64,000 bases of DNA from Dimorphilus gyrociliatus. Taxonomy: Eukaryota; Annelida; Polychaeta; Dinophilidae. The translations under genes and the position numbers were made by a program. Shown here one piece after another: positions 63,418 through 64,000 of the stretch. The notes under the pieces were generated by a model. The model worked only from the letters and a program-made list of their open reading frames with translations. It was not told the DNA's origin and ran no database searches. The stretch's first letter is position 1. Each line of letters opens with the position of its first letter. Where the stretch lies: the NCBI GenBank assembly GCA_904063045.1, contig CAJFCJ010000010.1, positions 1,550,001-1,614,000 of the forward strand, in the 5' to 3' direction.

Positions 63418-63586
63418 TATAATTCCTAATTCGTTGAATAAAATTCAAATAAAAATGAAACGTGCTATCAGTAAGGTCATAAAAAGGGGCTCGTATTGAA
63501 TGCGGGCCTAAAACCAGTTGAAATTCTACATTACCATTCACATTCTTGGATTATATTGTTGACAGTAAAATATTCTTGTATATATA
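63418..63586. other. CPT2 3' flank
   Basis: Short spacer after the CPT2 stop. AATAAA-like A/T runs at about 63436-63452 could serve for polyadenylation. No coding. Confidence 0.4.
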
Positions 63587-63694
63587 ATGCTTTGTGCCGC
63601 TACCAGTTTATGTTTAAAACGCACTCTATTAACCTGGTTTATTAGTTCAACAATGGCCAGAAAAAGTATAAATGATAATTTAGGGGATATAAAG
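63587..63694 (+). CDS. Putative first exon of a gene running off the right edge
   Basis: An ATG at 63587 and a second in-frame ATG at 63653 lead into a good GTAAGA donor at 63695. The longer form starts MLCAATSLCLKRTLLTWFIS, an amphipathic, Arg/Lys-bearing, hydrophobic leader like a mitochondrial presequence or signal peptide; the shorter starts MARKSINDNLGDIK. The rest of the gene lies beyond the window, so the product cannot be named. The remaining 300 bases look like intron. Confidence 0.4.
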
Positions 63695-64000
63695 GTAAGA
63701 AACATAATAATATTGTTGTATCATCGAAAAAGTAAATGTTTAACCTTTTAAAAAGCGTAATTTTAGATATTTTGCCTAAAAATCGAACGTACGGCCAACT
63801 CCTTCCTTAAATTATCATCTGATTAGCATCGGTTTTAGTATTGCATTTACTGTAGAATAAAATTAATATATTGCAATAATAACTTCACTAGAAGATTTTC
63901 ATTAATTTCCCTTTATATATTACAATGTTTAATAGAAAAAGGTTTTGGTTCTATATGTTGAATATCAATATATTCATTTTAAAATATGCATACTATTTGT

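Overview
The window is nuclear DNA of a small-genome invertebrate animal. The genes carry many short GT-AG introns (often about 50-100 bases), the non-coding DNA is AT-rich with many (TA)n and (GA)n tracts, and the proteins are metazoan orthologues, including ciliary ones (inversin, a sperm microtubule inner protein) and a class A GPCR. I see no operons, phage, transposase genes or CRISPR. The gene content and tiny introns would suit a compact lophotrochozoan such as a meiofaunal annelid, but that placement is a guess.

Left part (1-12.4 kb): the 5' part of an M1 aminopeptidase (minus, runs off the left edge), an SPMIP4/C7orf31-like sperm-axoneme gene (minus), about 5 kb of apparently gene-free AT-rich DNA, and a bacterial-style Atu3266/EF_0837-type amidohydrolase with introns (minus). 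The amidohydrolase shares a 245-base head-to-head promoter with a large SPEN/split-ends gene (plus, 12.4-26.1 kb) that has four RRMs, a long disordered charged region and a C-terminal SPOC domain.

Middle part (26-45 kb): an ankyrin-SOCS-box protein and inversin (both minus), an unidentified coiled-coil protein (minus), V-ATPase subunit F (plus), a small basic helical protein (minus) and a STAND/NACHT NTPase of the NWD/nephrocystin-3 type that ends without WD40 or TPR repeats (minus).

Right part (45-64 kb), densely packed: gluconokinase (minus), a very divergent carnosine N-methyltransferase-like protein (plus), a multi-C2H2 zinc-finger protein (minus), an SLC35A-type nucleotide-sugar transporter (plus), TOE1 deadenylase (plus), proteasome beta-1 subunit (minus) head-to-head with TMEM43 (plus), CPT2 (plus), and a complete GPCR gene lying antisense inside a CPT2 intron. 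A first exon of another plus-strand gene may lie at the right edge.

Most genes are unrelated housekeeping or signalling genes. The most notable points are the nested GPCR, the degenerate methyltransferase, the repeat-less STAND protein, the amidohydrolase that is unusual for animals, and two short DNA words recurring far above chance: a CTCF-core-like AGATGGCG and the palindrome TAGGCCTA. Gene limits were worked out by hand from splice sites and reading frames; internal exon edges may be off by a few bases.
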